Below, piece after piece: positions 15,921 to 24,600 of a stretch of DNA of 64,000 bases. The number at the start of each line of letters is the position of its first letter. Position 1 is the first letter of the stretch. Below the pieces are notes generated by a model. The model searched no databases. It was not told the origin of the DNA and saw only the letters and a program-made list of their open reading frames with translations. The position numbers and the translations under genes are program-made. This DNA comes from UBA5070 sp035913415 (GTDB lineage Bacteria > Fibrobacterota > Fibrobacteria > UBA5070). Location: contig JAMIIV010000047.1 of NCBI GenBank assembly GCA_035913415.1, positions 1-64,000 on the forward strand, given 5' to 3'.

Positions 15921-17125
15921 GTTGGACCACGCCACAGGATCTGCGCGAGCAACTGGAGCGTCTCTGGAATAAGGGACGGATTCTGACGGATATGACGGGC
16001 GAGGGTGGACTGTTCCCCTTGGCTCTGCGGCTGGTCGGCCCCGATTCCCATGAGTGGTCGAGCCGGTTCGACGAGGCGCGTCGCTGGGCAAGGTCGCTCG
16101 ACGAGATCGAACACGCGGTCGTCGTGAAGGAGCGACGGCGGCATCCCACGCTAGGCGAGAACGAATTCCCTGCCAAGGTCGTGGTGGAGTCGCGCGAGCA
16201 GGCGTTGGTTTGGATCGACAAGTGCGACGATGCCCAACGCTTCGAGGCCCAGTTGGGTCAAGCCCTTGAGCGCTGTCCGGAGCTGGAGCCGTGGATTCTC
16301 CGGAACCCTCTGAGGACTCTGGAGGTCTCGCCGACCTGGACGCGGCTTCTGGGGGTCGTGGAGTGGTTTCGCGCGAACCCTCGATCGGGAATCTTCCTGC
16401 GCGAGCTGGACCTCCCCGGGATCGACACCAAGTTCCTCGAGACGCATCGCCCCCTGCTTTCCGATTGGTTCCAGTTGGTCCTGGAGGGGCTGGGCGTCGC
16501 ACGCGATCCGTCGGATTCGCGGACCTTCGAGGCTCGGTTTGGGTTTCGCGAGAAGCCGCGCCGGGTGCGCTTTCGCATCCTGGATCCCGAATGCGTCGTG
16601 GATGCCTTCGGAGGAGCTACGGACGTCGAACTGGACGCCGAAGCCTTCGCGCGCTGGGATCCATCGAAGATCCGGTCGGTTTTCGTCCTGGAAAACGAGA
16701 TCACCTTCCTCGCCTTCCCGCACCACCCGAGCTCCATCGCGATCTTCGGCTCGGGCTACGGATTCGAGGGCGTCGGGGAAGCGCAGTGGATGGGTTCTCG
16801 GGATCTGTTCTACTGGGGAGACCTGGACACCCACGGGTTCGTCATCCTCGACGGATTCCGGCGACACTTCCCATTGGCCCGTTCGCTTCTCATGGATCGG
16901 GATACGCTCCAGTCGCATCGCGACCGTTGGACCCGCGAATCCAAGCCGTCGCGACGGGCGCTCGAACGCCTGGAGCCGCATGAACGCGAGGTCTACGACG
17001 ATCTGGTGGCCAACACGCTCGGGGAGAACGTGCGCCTGGAGCAGGAGAGGATCGGGATGGGACACGTCTTGCAGGCGCTTGGATCCACCCCGCGGGGCGG
17101 CCTCGCCTCGGTTGGGAGTGACTGA
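15917..17125 (+). CDS. jetD: Wadjet anti-plasmid system, JetD (DUF3322-DUF2220, Toprim nuclease)
   Basis: The 402-residue protein is the DNA-cleaving subunit of Wadjet. The N-terminal DUF3322 part includes NEFPAKVVVESREQAL. The C-terminal DUF2220 domain carries the Toprim-type acidic residues: FVLENEITFLAFP near residues 256-268 and WGDLDTHG near 300-307. This resembles the topoisomerase VI/Spo11 cleavage domain. Its start overlaps the jetC stop (ATGA). It is the last gene of the operon; a Fic gene with its own ribosome-binding site follows after 60 bases. Confidence 0.93.
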   Translation: MSWTTPQDLREQLERLWNKGRILTDMTGEGGLFPLALRLVGPDSHEWSSRFDEARRWARSLDEIEHAVVVKERRRHPTLGENEFPAKVVVESREQALVWIDKCDDAQRFEAQLGQALERCPELEPWILRNPLRTLEVSPTWTRLLGVVEWFRANPRSGIFLRELDLPGIDTKFLETHRPLLSDWFQLVLEGLGVARDPSDSRTFEARFGFREKPRRVRFRILDPECVVDAFGGATDVELDAEAFARWDPSKIRSVFVLENEITFLAFPHHPSSIAIFGSGYGFEGVGEAQWMGSRDLFYWGDLDTHGFVILDGFRRHFPLARSLLMDRDTLQSHRDRWTRESKPSRRALERLEPHEREVYDDLVANTLGENVRLEQERIGMGHVLQALGSTPRGGLASVGSD

Positions 17126-17185
17126 CACGACCATATCCACGTCGCTCGGCCCGGCCGGAGCCTACATTGGCCATGCGGAGGGGCC

Positions 17186-18283
17186 ATGTACATCCACGAA
17201 CGGCCCGAGTGGCCGCGTTTCACTCGAAGGGATGATCGGCTGATCGCTCCCCTGGCGCGGGTCCGGGAGTTGCACGGGCGGTTGTTGGGGCGACTCGACG
17301 CCGTAGGACTGCGCTCCCTGTCGGAAACGACGCTCGAGAACCTGACGCAGGATGTGGTCCGCTCTGCCGAAATCGAGGGGGATCGCCTGGAGGCGCGGCA
17401 GGTGCGGTCGTCCATTGCGCGCCGGCTGGGGCTGGAATCGGTTGATGCGGTGCCCGCAAGTCGCGAGGTGGACGGCATGGTGGCCTTGACCCTCGACGCC
17501 ATCCGCAACAGCCTGGCGCCCATGACACAAGAGCGTTTGTTGGGTTGGCACGACGCGCTCTTTCCCAACGCCTCCAACGGGTTGTACGAGATCCGCGCCG
17601 GACGGTGGCGCGACGATCGCTGGGGGCCCATGCAAGTCGTGTCGGTGGGAGGCGGGGCGGAGCAGATCCTCTTCCAGGCACCCGAAGCCGCGCGGATCGC
17701 CCCCGAGATGGAGCGTTTCCTGGATTGGTTGGCAACGGACGACGACGAGGATCCGGTCCTGAAGGCCGCGACTGCGCACCTGTGGCTTGTCACCATCCAT
17801 CCCTTCGACGACGGCAACGGGCGCATCGCCCGGGCGCTGACCGACATGTTGCTGGCGCGTATGGATGGGCGCGGGATCCGCTTTTACAGTCTCTCGGCGG
17901 TGATCCTGTCGGAGCGGGAGGACTACTACGGGATGTTGGGCTCCGCCCAGGGCGGGACCCTGGACATCACGGAGTGGTTGCTTTGGTTCCTGCGAGCTCT
18001 GGAAAAAGCGCTGGAGCGCGCGGCTGGGCGCATCGGGATGGTCCTGCAGCGGCACCTGTTCTGGCAGCACCATCGGAGCGCGCCGTTCAACGGACGGCAT
18101 CGCAAACTCCTGGGGATCCTGCTCGAGGGTAGGGAGGGGCGGCTCACGCTCGGCAAATGGTCGCGGATCGCGCGTTGCCCACCGGACACAGCTTCGCGCG
18201 ACATCCAATTCCTGCTCGATCGCGGAATCCTGGAATGCGGCGGTCGTGGTGGACGTGGCATCGGGTACCGACTGGTCGCCTGA
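17186..18283 (+). CDS. Fic family protein with DUF4172 (Fic_N) domain
   Basis: The 365-residue protein has an N-terminal DUF4172 domain (VRELHGRLLGRLDAVG, then TLENLTQDVVRSAEIEGD) and a central Fic core with an intact catalytic loop HPFDDGNGRIAR. Fic enzymes usually transfer AMP from ATP to a hydroxyl on a target protein. The N-terminal SAEIEG matches the inhibitory (S/T)xxxE(G/N) helix, so activity is probably autoinhibited (class II). The C-terminal ~80 residues look like a winged helix. A GGAGGGG site precedes ATG 17186. It may belong to the defence island but could be a stand-alone signalling enzyme. Confidence 0.92.
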   Translation: MYIHERPEWPRFTRRDDRLIAPLARVRELHGRLLGRLDAVGLRSLSETTLENLTQDVVRSAEIEGDRLEARQVRSSIARRLGLESVDAVPASREVDGMVALTLDAIRNSLAPMTQERLLGWHDALFPNASNGLYEIRAGRWRDDRWGPMQVVSVGGGAEQILFQAPEAARIAPEMERFLDWLATDDDEDPVLKAATAHLWLVTIHPFDDGNGRIARALTDMLLARMDGRGIRFYSLSAVILSEREDYYGMLGSAQGGTLDITEWLLWFLRALEKALERAAGRIGMVLQRHLFWQHHRSAPFNGRHRKLLGILLEGREGRLTLGKWSRIARCPPDTASRDIQFLLDRGILECGGRGGRGIGYRLVA

Positions 18284-18330
18284 ACCGGGAATGGGGCTGG
18301 CGAGCCTCGTCCAAGTCAACCATCGCTAGG

Positions 18331-18996
18331 TCAGCCTTGGAATGGAATCACGCCCAGGGCGATGGACAGGAAATGGCAGACGCCGGCGGCGACCACGAAC
18401 AGGTGCCAGACGGCATGTCCGAACCGGATGCGTCGATCCATCAGGTAGAATGCCGAACCGACGGAATAGGCCAGACCCCCGGCGACCAGCAGAGCCAGGC
18501 TGGAAGGCGCGAGAGTGCGGACCAGCGGAGGCAGGGCCACGACGATCAGCCAACCCATCACCAGGAACAATATGGTGCGCACGACCTTGTGCCGCCCGTG
18601 CGACCAAAGCCCCAGGGCGATGCTGGCCAAGGCCAGGGACCAGATGGCAAGAAGCAGCGACCAACCCCAGGGGCCGCGCAGGTTGACCAGCAGGAACGGG
18701 GTGTAGGTGCCCGCGATGAGAATCGGAATGGAAGCGTGGTCGACGGCCCGCCACACGAGCCGCTGTCTTGGTGTGCGGGACGAATGGTACAGGGTGGACG
18801 CCGTGAACAACAGCACCAGGGAGCCGCCGTAGAGGCAGAGGGAAACGATTTTCCATGGGTCTCCCGTGCGGGCACCCAGTACGGCCAACAGACCCAGTCC
18901 CGCCATCGCACCACCCGCGCCCATCGCGTGGATCGCACCGTTGGCGCGATCTTCCAGATCTTCTCTGCCCAAGGTGTTGTCGATCATGGAATCCAT
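18331..18996 (-). CDS. Hemolysin III / YqfA family membrane protein
   Basis: The 221-residue inner-membrane protein has about seven hydrophobic helices and the conserved polar residues of the TrhA/hemolysin III (PAQR-like) family: the STLYHSS motif, VDHASIPILIAG, and a C-terminal HAVWHLFVVAAGVCHF. These histidines and the aspartate form a putative metal site. Bacterial members affect membrane lipid homeostasis; true haemolysis is doubtful. The ATG at 18996 is preferred over GTG at 19002 because AAGGAGG lies 8 bases before it. Confidence 0.9.
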   Translation of the reverse strand: MDSMIDNTLGREDLEDRANGAIHAMGAGGAMAGLGLLAVLGARTGDPWKIVSLCLYGGSLVLLFTASTLYHSSRTPRQRLVWRAVDHASIPILIAGTYTPFLLVNLRGPWGWSLLLAIWSLALASIALGLWSHGRHKVVRTILFLVMGWLIVVALPPLVRTLAPSSLALLVAGGLAYSVGSAFYLMDRRIRFGHAVWHLFVVAAGVCHFLSIALGVIPFQG

Positions 18997-19068
18997 GTTC
19001 ACAACCTCCTTCGTCGGAGGCTCTCCGTGGTGTAAAACGTTGTGAAATGGGGGCTATCTTCCCGGTAC

Positions 19069-20670
19069 ATGTCGACCACCCGCTCCCTCACCGAAATCGA
19101 AGCGCGCTGGCTGTTGCCGCGCATCCGCTCCACACGCCGCGCCTTGCGCGCGGGGTGGCTCGTGGCTCGCTGGATCTTCCTGCTTGGAGGCATCGGCTTG
19201 GTTGGGCTGGGGGTCTACGGAATGTTCGACGGGGAATGGGAAAAGTCCCTCGTGATTCTTCCCGTCGGCTTGGTCATGACTGCGATCGGGTTCATCCTGC
19301 CCACCGGGAAGACGCGAAAATCCGATGGCGACTCCGATGTGGTCGTCCGGACCTTGCGGGGTGAGATCCAGATGGTGCGGGTTCCGGCGGGCAAGTCGCA
19401 CACCTACGTTCCCACCTTCGAGGGGGATCGTCCGCTGATGCTTCCGCCGGGATGGGGCGACGAGTTTCCCGAGCATGCGACGGTGGAATTCGAGGCGGTG
19501 GAGGCTTCGGCCCCAGGCCTGCATTCGCGTTTCTACAGCGCCTTGTACGTCGTTTCGGTCCGCGGGCAACGCCACCTCGAAGCGGAGCTCCTCGCCGGAC
19601 TCGAGGACGGCGCGACGACGACCGCGTTGTCTCTTTTGCTGGTGGTCGGTGTCGTGGGGCTGCTGATCGTGTTGCCCCTGCAATTGTGGCCCTCCTTCGG
19701 GGCCGCCTACGATCTGACCGACATTCCCGATCTGCTGCAGGGGCGCCCGCCGGTCGTGGTGAACACCTGGCACGACCTTCAGGCGAAAGATCCCCGCCCG
19801 GGCGAGGAGATCGAGCTGGGGCCGCACGTTTTGGTGGACTGGCGGGAATCCCGGGAGGGGGGGGTGTTTGCGGATGGCTTCGACGGACGTTTGGTGGCCT
19901 TGCCGGACTCTGGCGAGTTGGGCGCGCTCCACGAGGGGCTGGCGCGCTTGCGTGCACGCATGGAGGCGGTGCGCGCCCTCCGCAGCGCAAGCCCCGATGA
20001 CACCTCGGGCGCTTTGCATCGGCGCCTTGGTGTGCTGGAAGGCAATCCTTCCTGGGAAACCTTCGAAGGGAATCGGGTGAAGGTGCTGCGTTCCTGGAGG
20101 AAGGACCCATCCGAGGCCGAGTGGAATCTGGGGTGGTTGCGCTCGGAGCTGTTCGCGGATCTCACCGACACGGGGTCGTTTGTCGGACGCGAGAGGACGA
20201 TTGGCGACTCCCTGTGGAGCCGGGCCCTGCTGGAGGGTTTCGGATTACGGGTCTCGATGCCGGATCAGCCCTGGTTCCCACCCGAAGGTCCTCGAAGAGC
20301 GTGGTTGCAGACAGGCCAAACCGACGAAGGCAGGGTGATTCCCCTGTCGTTGAGCGACAACCCCCAGTGGTGCGATCCACACAAAGGGCAGTTGTGGACC
20401 CGTTGGTTTGCGGTGGAAGATGAGCGCCAAGTGGTGCGGCCGGCCGGCCTGAGGGCCGTGGTTCGCCAGAACGCGTTGGGCAACGACTTCCTGCTGGTCG
20501 CCCGAGACTCCTCGGGCGAGGGGCATCGACGCTATCTGGGAGCTGTATTCGGGATCAGCGGGGGAGTGCTGCTCTATCTGCTCCTGGGCGGGTTCTTCCT
20601 GCGCCGTTATCGCGCGCAGTTGCGCCGTTGCGCCGCGGCCAGTCGTGCCCACTGGGAAGCCCGCCGGTAG
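19069..20670 (+). CDS. Unknown membrane protein, four predicted helices
   Basis: I do not recognise this 533-residue protein. Hydrophobic helices are visible at ~29-51, ~60-78, ~187-208 and ~489-511. That leaves a ~280-residue region (210-488) between helices 3 and 4, probably on one face of the membrane. This region contains GRPPVVVNTWHDLQAKDPRPGEEIELGPHVLVDWRE split by shorter loops and may be a protease- or ligase-associated fold, but no catalytic motif is certain. A TATCTT hexamer eight bases before the ATG and no Shine-Dalgarno fit the leaderless pattern of this window. A G8 run is present at 19857-19864. Confidence 0.72.
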   Translation: MSTTRSLTEIEARWLLPRIRSTRRALRAGWLVARWIFLLGGIGLVGLGVYGMFDGEWEKSLVILPVGLVMTAIGFILPTGKTRKSDGDSDVVVRTLRGEIQMVRVPAGKSHTYVPTFEGDRPLMLPPGWGDEFPEHATVEFEAVEASAPGLHSRFYSALYVVSVRGQRHLEAELLAGLEDGATTTALSLLLVVGVVGLLIVLPLQLWPSFGAAYDLTDIPDLLQGRPPVVVNTWHDLQAKDPRPGEEIELGPHVLVDWRESREGGVFADGFDGRLVALPDSGELGALHEGLARLRARMEAVRALRSASPDDTSGALHRRLGVLEGNPSWETFEGNRVKVLRSWRKDPSEAEWNLGWLRSELFADLTDTGSFVGRERTIGDSLWSRALLEGFGLRVSMPDQPWFPPEGPRRAWLQTGQTDEGRVIPLSLSDNPQWCDPHKGQLWTRWFAVEDERQVVRPAGLRAVVRQNALGNDFLLVARDSSGEGHRRYLGAVFGISGGVLLYLLLGGFFLRRYRAQLRRCAAASRAHWEARR

Positions 20671-20782
20671 GAGCGGCACGCACGAACCGATCCGGACGGG
20701 CCGGAGGCGCCGCCGGACCTGATCGCCAGAGCAAACCGATGTGCAACGCGGCTGCAATCGGTGTTTGGCATTGTTGCCGCGC

Positions 20783-21547
20783 ATGGATCACGCCAGAAAA
20801 CATCGAATCCTCTGGGGCTTGATCGCAGGCCTGGCAATGCCCGCCGTTTCCGCGGATGTCGCGAGCTTGGTGCGGGAGGCGCAGTCCCGGTACCGTTCGC
20901 AGGACGATCCCGGAGCCCTCCGGTTGCTCGGTGAGGCGCGCCGATTGGATCCGGATGACCTCGAGGCGCGTTGGCAGGAGGCCTACATGATTCTGGTGGT
21001 GGCCAACCGCGCGGTGGATCGAGGGGAACGCCATCGCTTGTGCCGGATGGCATTGCCGAAGGTCGACAGCCTGATGGCGATGTTTCCCGGTTCGGCGGAC
21101 GCATGGTTCGTGGGGGGCCTGGCCCTGGGCGTCGAGGCCGGATTCGCCGATCCACGACGCCGCGTGGAGCTCTCCAAACGCCTGCGCCATCGCATCGCGC
21201 GGTGCCTGGCCCTCGATTCTCGGCACCCGGGTGGATGGTTTCTCCTGGGGCGTTGGCACGAGGGATTCGCCACCTTGAATCCTGTCGAAAAGGGGTTCGT
21301 CGATCTCCTCCTGGGGGGCATGCCACCTGGCACCAGCCTCGATTCGGCGCGTATCGCCCTCGAGCGGGCGAGCGCCTTGCGGCCTTCCGATCTCCAGATC
21401 CATCTCGACCTGGTGAGAGTCCTGGTGCGGATGCGCCAAGGGGAACGCGCGCGCGAAGTCGCTCGGAAGGCACTTGACCTTCCCGTCGTCTCGGCCGGCG
21501 ACGGCGTGAATCGCCACGAGATCTCGAGACTGCTGCGCAAACTGTGA
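20783..21547 (+). CDS. Secreted TPR-like protein
   Basis: The 254-residue protein has a signal peptide (ILWGLIAGLAMPAVSADV, cleavage near residue 24). Helical repeats of tetratricopeptide type follow: LVREAQSRYRSQDDPGALRLL, ALRLDPDDLEARWQEAY-like units, HRIARCLALDSRHPGGWFLLGRWH and ALERASALRPSDLQIHLDLVRV written as separate helices. It resembles periplasmic TPR proteins related to the regulator-of-microtubule-dynamics family. A role as a periplasmic scaffold is inferred. It ends 63 bases before the large sensor kinase and could be co-expressed with it. Confidence 0.72.
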   Translation: MDHARKHRILWGLIAGLAMPAVSADVASLVREAQSRYRSQDDPGALRLLGEARRLDPDDLEARWQEAYMILVVANRAVDRGERHRLCRMALPKVDSLMAMFPGSADAWFVGGLALGVEAGFADPRRRVELSKRLRHRIARCLALDSRHPGGWFLLGRWHEGFATLNPVEKGFVDLLLGGMPPGTSLDSARIALERASALRPSDLQIHLDLVRVLVRMRQGERAREVARKALDLPVVSAGDGVNRHEISRLLRKL

Positions 21548-21610
21548 GCCTGGGGTGAACTCCGGGAGCTGGTCGGGCGCTTCGTGCGTATGCGACAATC
21601 TCCAAAACCC

Positions 21611-24600
21611 ATGCTGCACACCTTCCTGGAACGACAAACCGACCTCGTGGGACTGCTGGTCGCGAGCGCCTGGTTGTCCCTCCTTTGGGCTCGTCGGGCG
21701 GCGGCCCTGCCGGGCGGGCGCGCCTTCGATGTCGGCGTGTTGCTGCTGGCGCTCGGTGGTGTGGCTCAAGCATGGTCCAAGTGGGGCGCCTGGGTGCCCG
21801 AATGGCTTCCCATCTTGGCGCAGGCACTGGCGGGTTTCTGGCTGGTCGGTGGTCTCGCGCTGGACAGAAACCGACGAGATCGCGGGCTGCTCGCCCTTGG
21901 CGCCTTGGCGCCGGTGGTGGTCGCATGCTTCCTGGACGCGCCACCTCGCGACGTGCTGTTCCGCGCCTGGCCCCTTCTCCCGGCGGTGGGAGTCTTGGGT
22001 TGGCGCTGGAGTCGGAGCCGACCCTCCCCGGACCCTGGACTTCGTTGGGTCGCCTTGGTGGGACTTCTGTGCGCGGCGGGGGGATCGGTTCTTTCCGCCG
22101 GTTGGGCGGTCCTGCCGGCATGGGTGGCGTTGGCGATGTCCACCGGAGTCCTCCACCGCACGGGGATGGCGCGGCAACCGGTCGGGACTCCGCGTTGGAA
22201 AGGCGGGGCCCAACACGCCCTGAGCCTGGTGGTGGTCCTGCTGGGATGGGCCGCCGCGGAATGGCGCCAGCACCTGCGCGAACTCCATTTGGCCCAGGAC
22301 GTCGTATGGCAGGCGCGCTCCGTCGCCGAAGCGGTGCCGGTGGAATGGGGGCGGAGCCTGGCCTTCGATGCCACCGATCTCGGATCTCCGGCGTATTGGG
22401 AAGCGCGCCGGGCCTTCGAGGCTGCCGCGAAGGCGTCGGGATGGATGAGTCTCTACACCGTGCGCAAGATCGGCGCCGCGTTCCGTTTCGGCCCCGAGAA
22501 CCTGGCCCTGGGCGATCCCCTGGCGTCCAGGCCCGGCGACGTGTACCAGAAGCCGTCCCCGGTCCTGGATTCGGCGTGGATGTCCAGGAAGGCCCTTTCG
22601 AGCGGTTTGTACACCGACGAATTCGGGTCGTTCGTCACCGGATTCGCGCCGGTCCTGGATCCTCGCACCGGCGAGGTGCTCCTGGTGGTCGCCTTGGATC
22701 TGCCCGCCGACACCTGGCTGCTGGAACTCTCCCGATCGCGGGCACTTCCCCTCGGTCTGGCCTTCGCGCTGTTCCTGCTGGTGCAGTCGGCGCTGCTGCC
22801 CCAGCGGATCCGGGCGCGCAGGCTGCGTTCCCGCCGTCGGCAGCACCTCGACGAACTGGTCCTGTTCCTGGGGGGATTGGCGCTGGTCGTGGGGTTGTCG
22901 TTCCTGATCGGGGAGGTCGAGACCCGCGATCGCGAGGGGGTGAACCGGCGCGAAGTCGAGGCGATGGCCCGACGCGTGGGCGATCAGGTGATCCGGTTGG
23001 AGGCCGAGTTCGCCACCGTGGAGCGTCGGTTCCACGAGCCCGCGCAACGCCAGCGCGAGGCCTTGGCCGAGGTGGCCGCTCCATTGGTGCAAAACGGGCG
23101 GTTCGAGGAGGTCCTGCTCCAGTCAGGGAGCGGGAAGGGAGATTCCCTGCTGGTGTACGGAGCAGCAACGGATTCCGTCACCAGGAGGGATCCCGATCCG
23201 GGGATTTCCGTGTCCAGGAGGGCCGGAGGGCGTTGGTCGAGGATCGACGCCGATGGATCGATCCTGGCGTGGTCCCCTCTTTCCGGGGGCAAGGCCGCGT
23301 TGGCCGTCCGGCTGCGTCCGGTCGAAGCGATTCGACGTATTTTGTCAACCAGTGGCTCGCCCCCGCCGTTCGGGTTGCGGGACATCACCGACGGCACCGA
23401 CTCCCGCCTGCTGGTGGATTCCGGCGAGTGCCGGATCCGCATGCCGCTTTTCGGATTCGGACGGACCATGTTGCTGGAGACCTGCCCGACATCGGCCGAG
23501 CTCGGCTCGGTGTGGACGCGTGTCTCCACCTTGGTGCTGGTGACGGGCTCCATCCTGGTGCTGCTCGCGACGCTGGTCGTGGGGGGCTTGCGAAGACGGG
23601 AACACGACCTGGAGGAAGAAATCGACGATCGCCTCACCGAACTCGCCTTCAGCGAGGAGCGTTGGAGATTCGCCCTCGAGGGAGCGGGAGACGGGTTGTG
23701 GGACTGGGATCTGCGCACGGGGAAGGTCTTCTATTCGTCGCGCTGGAAAATGGCGCTGGGTCACGACGGCACCGGGGTGGGCGACGGCATCGACGAATGG
23801 CGGGGGCGGATCCATCCGGACGACCGCATGGTGGCCATGGCGGACCTGGATCGCCACATGGGTGGGCGCAGTCCTTCGTGGCAGGCGGAATACCGCATGC
23901 GCTGCCAGGATGGATCGTGGAAATGGTTCCTGGGCCGAGGCATGGTGGTCCGGCGTTCCAGCGAGGGGGAACCGTTGCGGATGATCGGCACGCAGGCCGA
24001 CATCGACGCCAGTCGGAGGTCGATCGACGCGGTGATCCAGCGGGACCGCCTGCTCCGCGGCCTGCTGGAGATGAGTCGAACGCTTCTCTCCCAGCCGGAC
24101 ATCGAAAAGGGCATGGCCGAAGCGTTGCGCGAATTGGCTTTCGCCTCGACGGCCGACCGCTCCTACCTGTTCGAAAATCGTCACTTGGGCTCCGGCGGGC
24201 AGGTCGCCTGCGAGCGGTTCGAATGGGTTCGGGACTCCCTACCCAGGCTGATCGACGACGCCGACCTCCAGACCATTCCCTACGATGCGATCGGACCTTG
24301 GTTTCTCCAGACCTTGCGCGCGGGGCGGCCCGTCTACGGGCTTCCCGACGATTTCCCGAAGGCGTTCCGCGACTACCTGGTGGCCGTCGGCGTGCGGTCT
24401 CTGGCCATCGTTCCCATCCACATCGACGACGAACTGTACGGTTTCGTGGGGCTCCACGACTGCACCACCGCGCGCGGGTGGTCGGATGTCGAGCTCGATC
24501 TGCTGCGCACCGCAGGGGCCTCCATCGGCGTGGCCATCCGGCGCAGCCGCTCCCGCAAGGAGCTCGAGGCCATGACGCGCAGGGCCCAGGAACTGGCGGA

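Noticed and set aside
12624..16502. 1292-codon open frame antisense to jetC and jetD
   Set aside because: Mirror of the strongly biased third codon positions of the Jet genes; repetitive Val/Leu/Gln content with no domain.
18157..19035. 292-codon plus-strand frame over the hemolysin III gene
   Set aside because: The minus-strand gene has a Shine-Dalgarno, seven helices and family residues; the plus frame is Gln/Gly-rich shadow.
20555..23092. 845-codon open frame antisense to the membrane protein, TPR and kinase genes
   Set aside because: His/Gln/Pro-rich shadow across three supported plus-strand genes.
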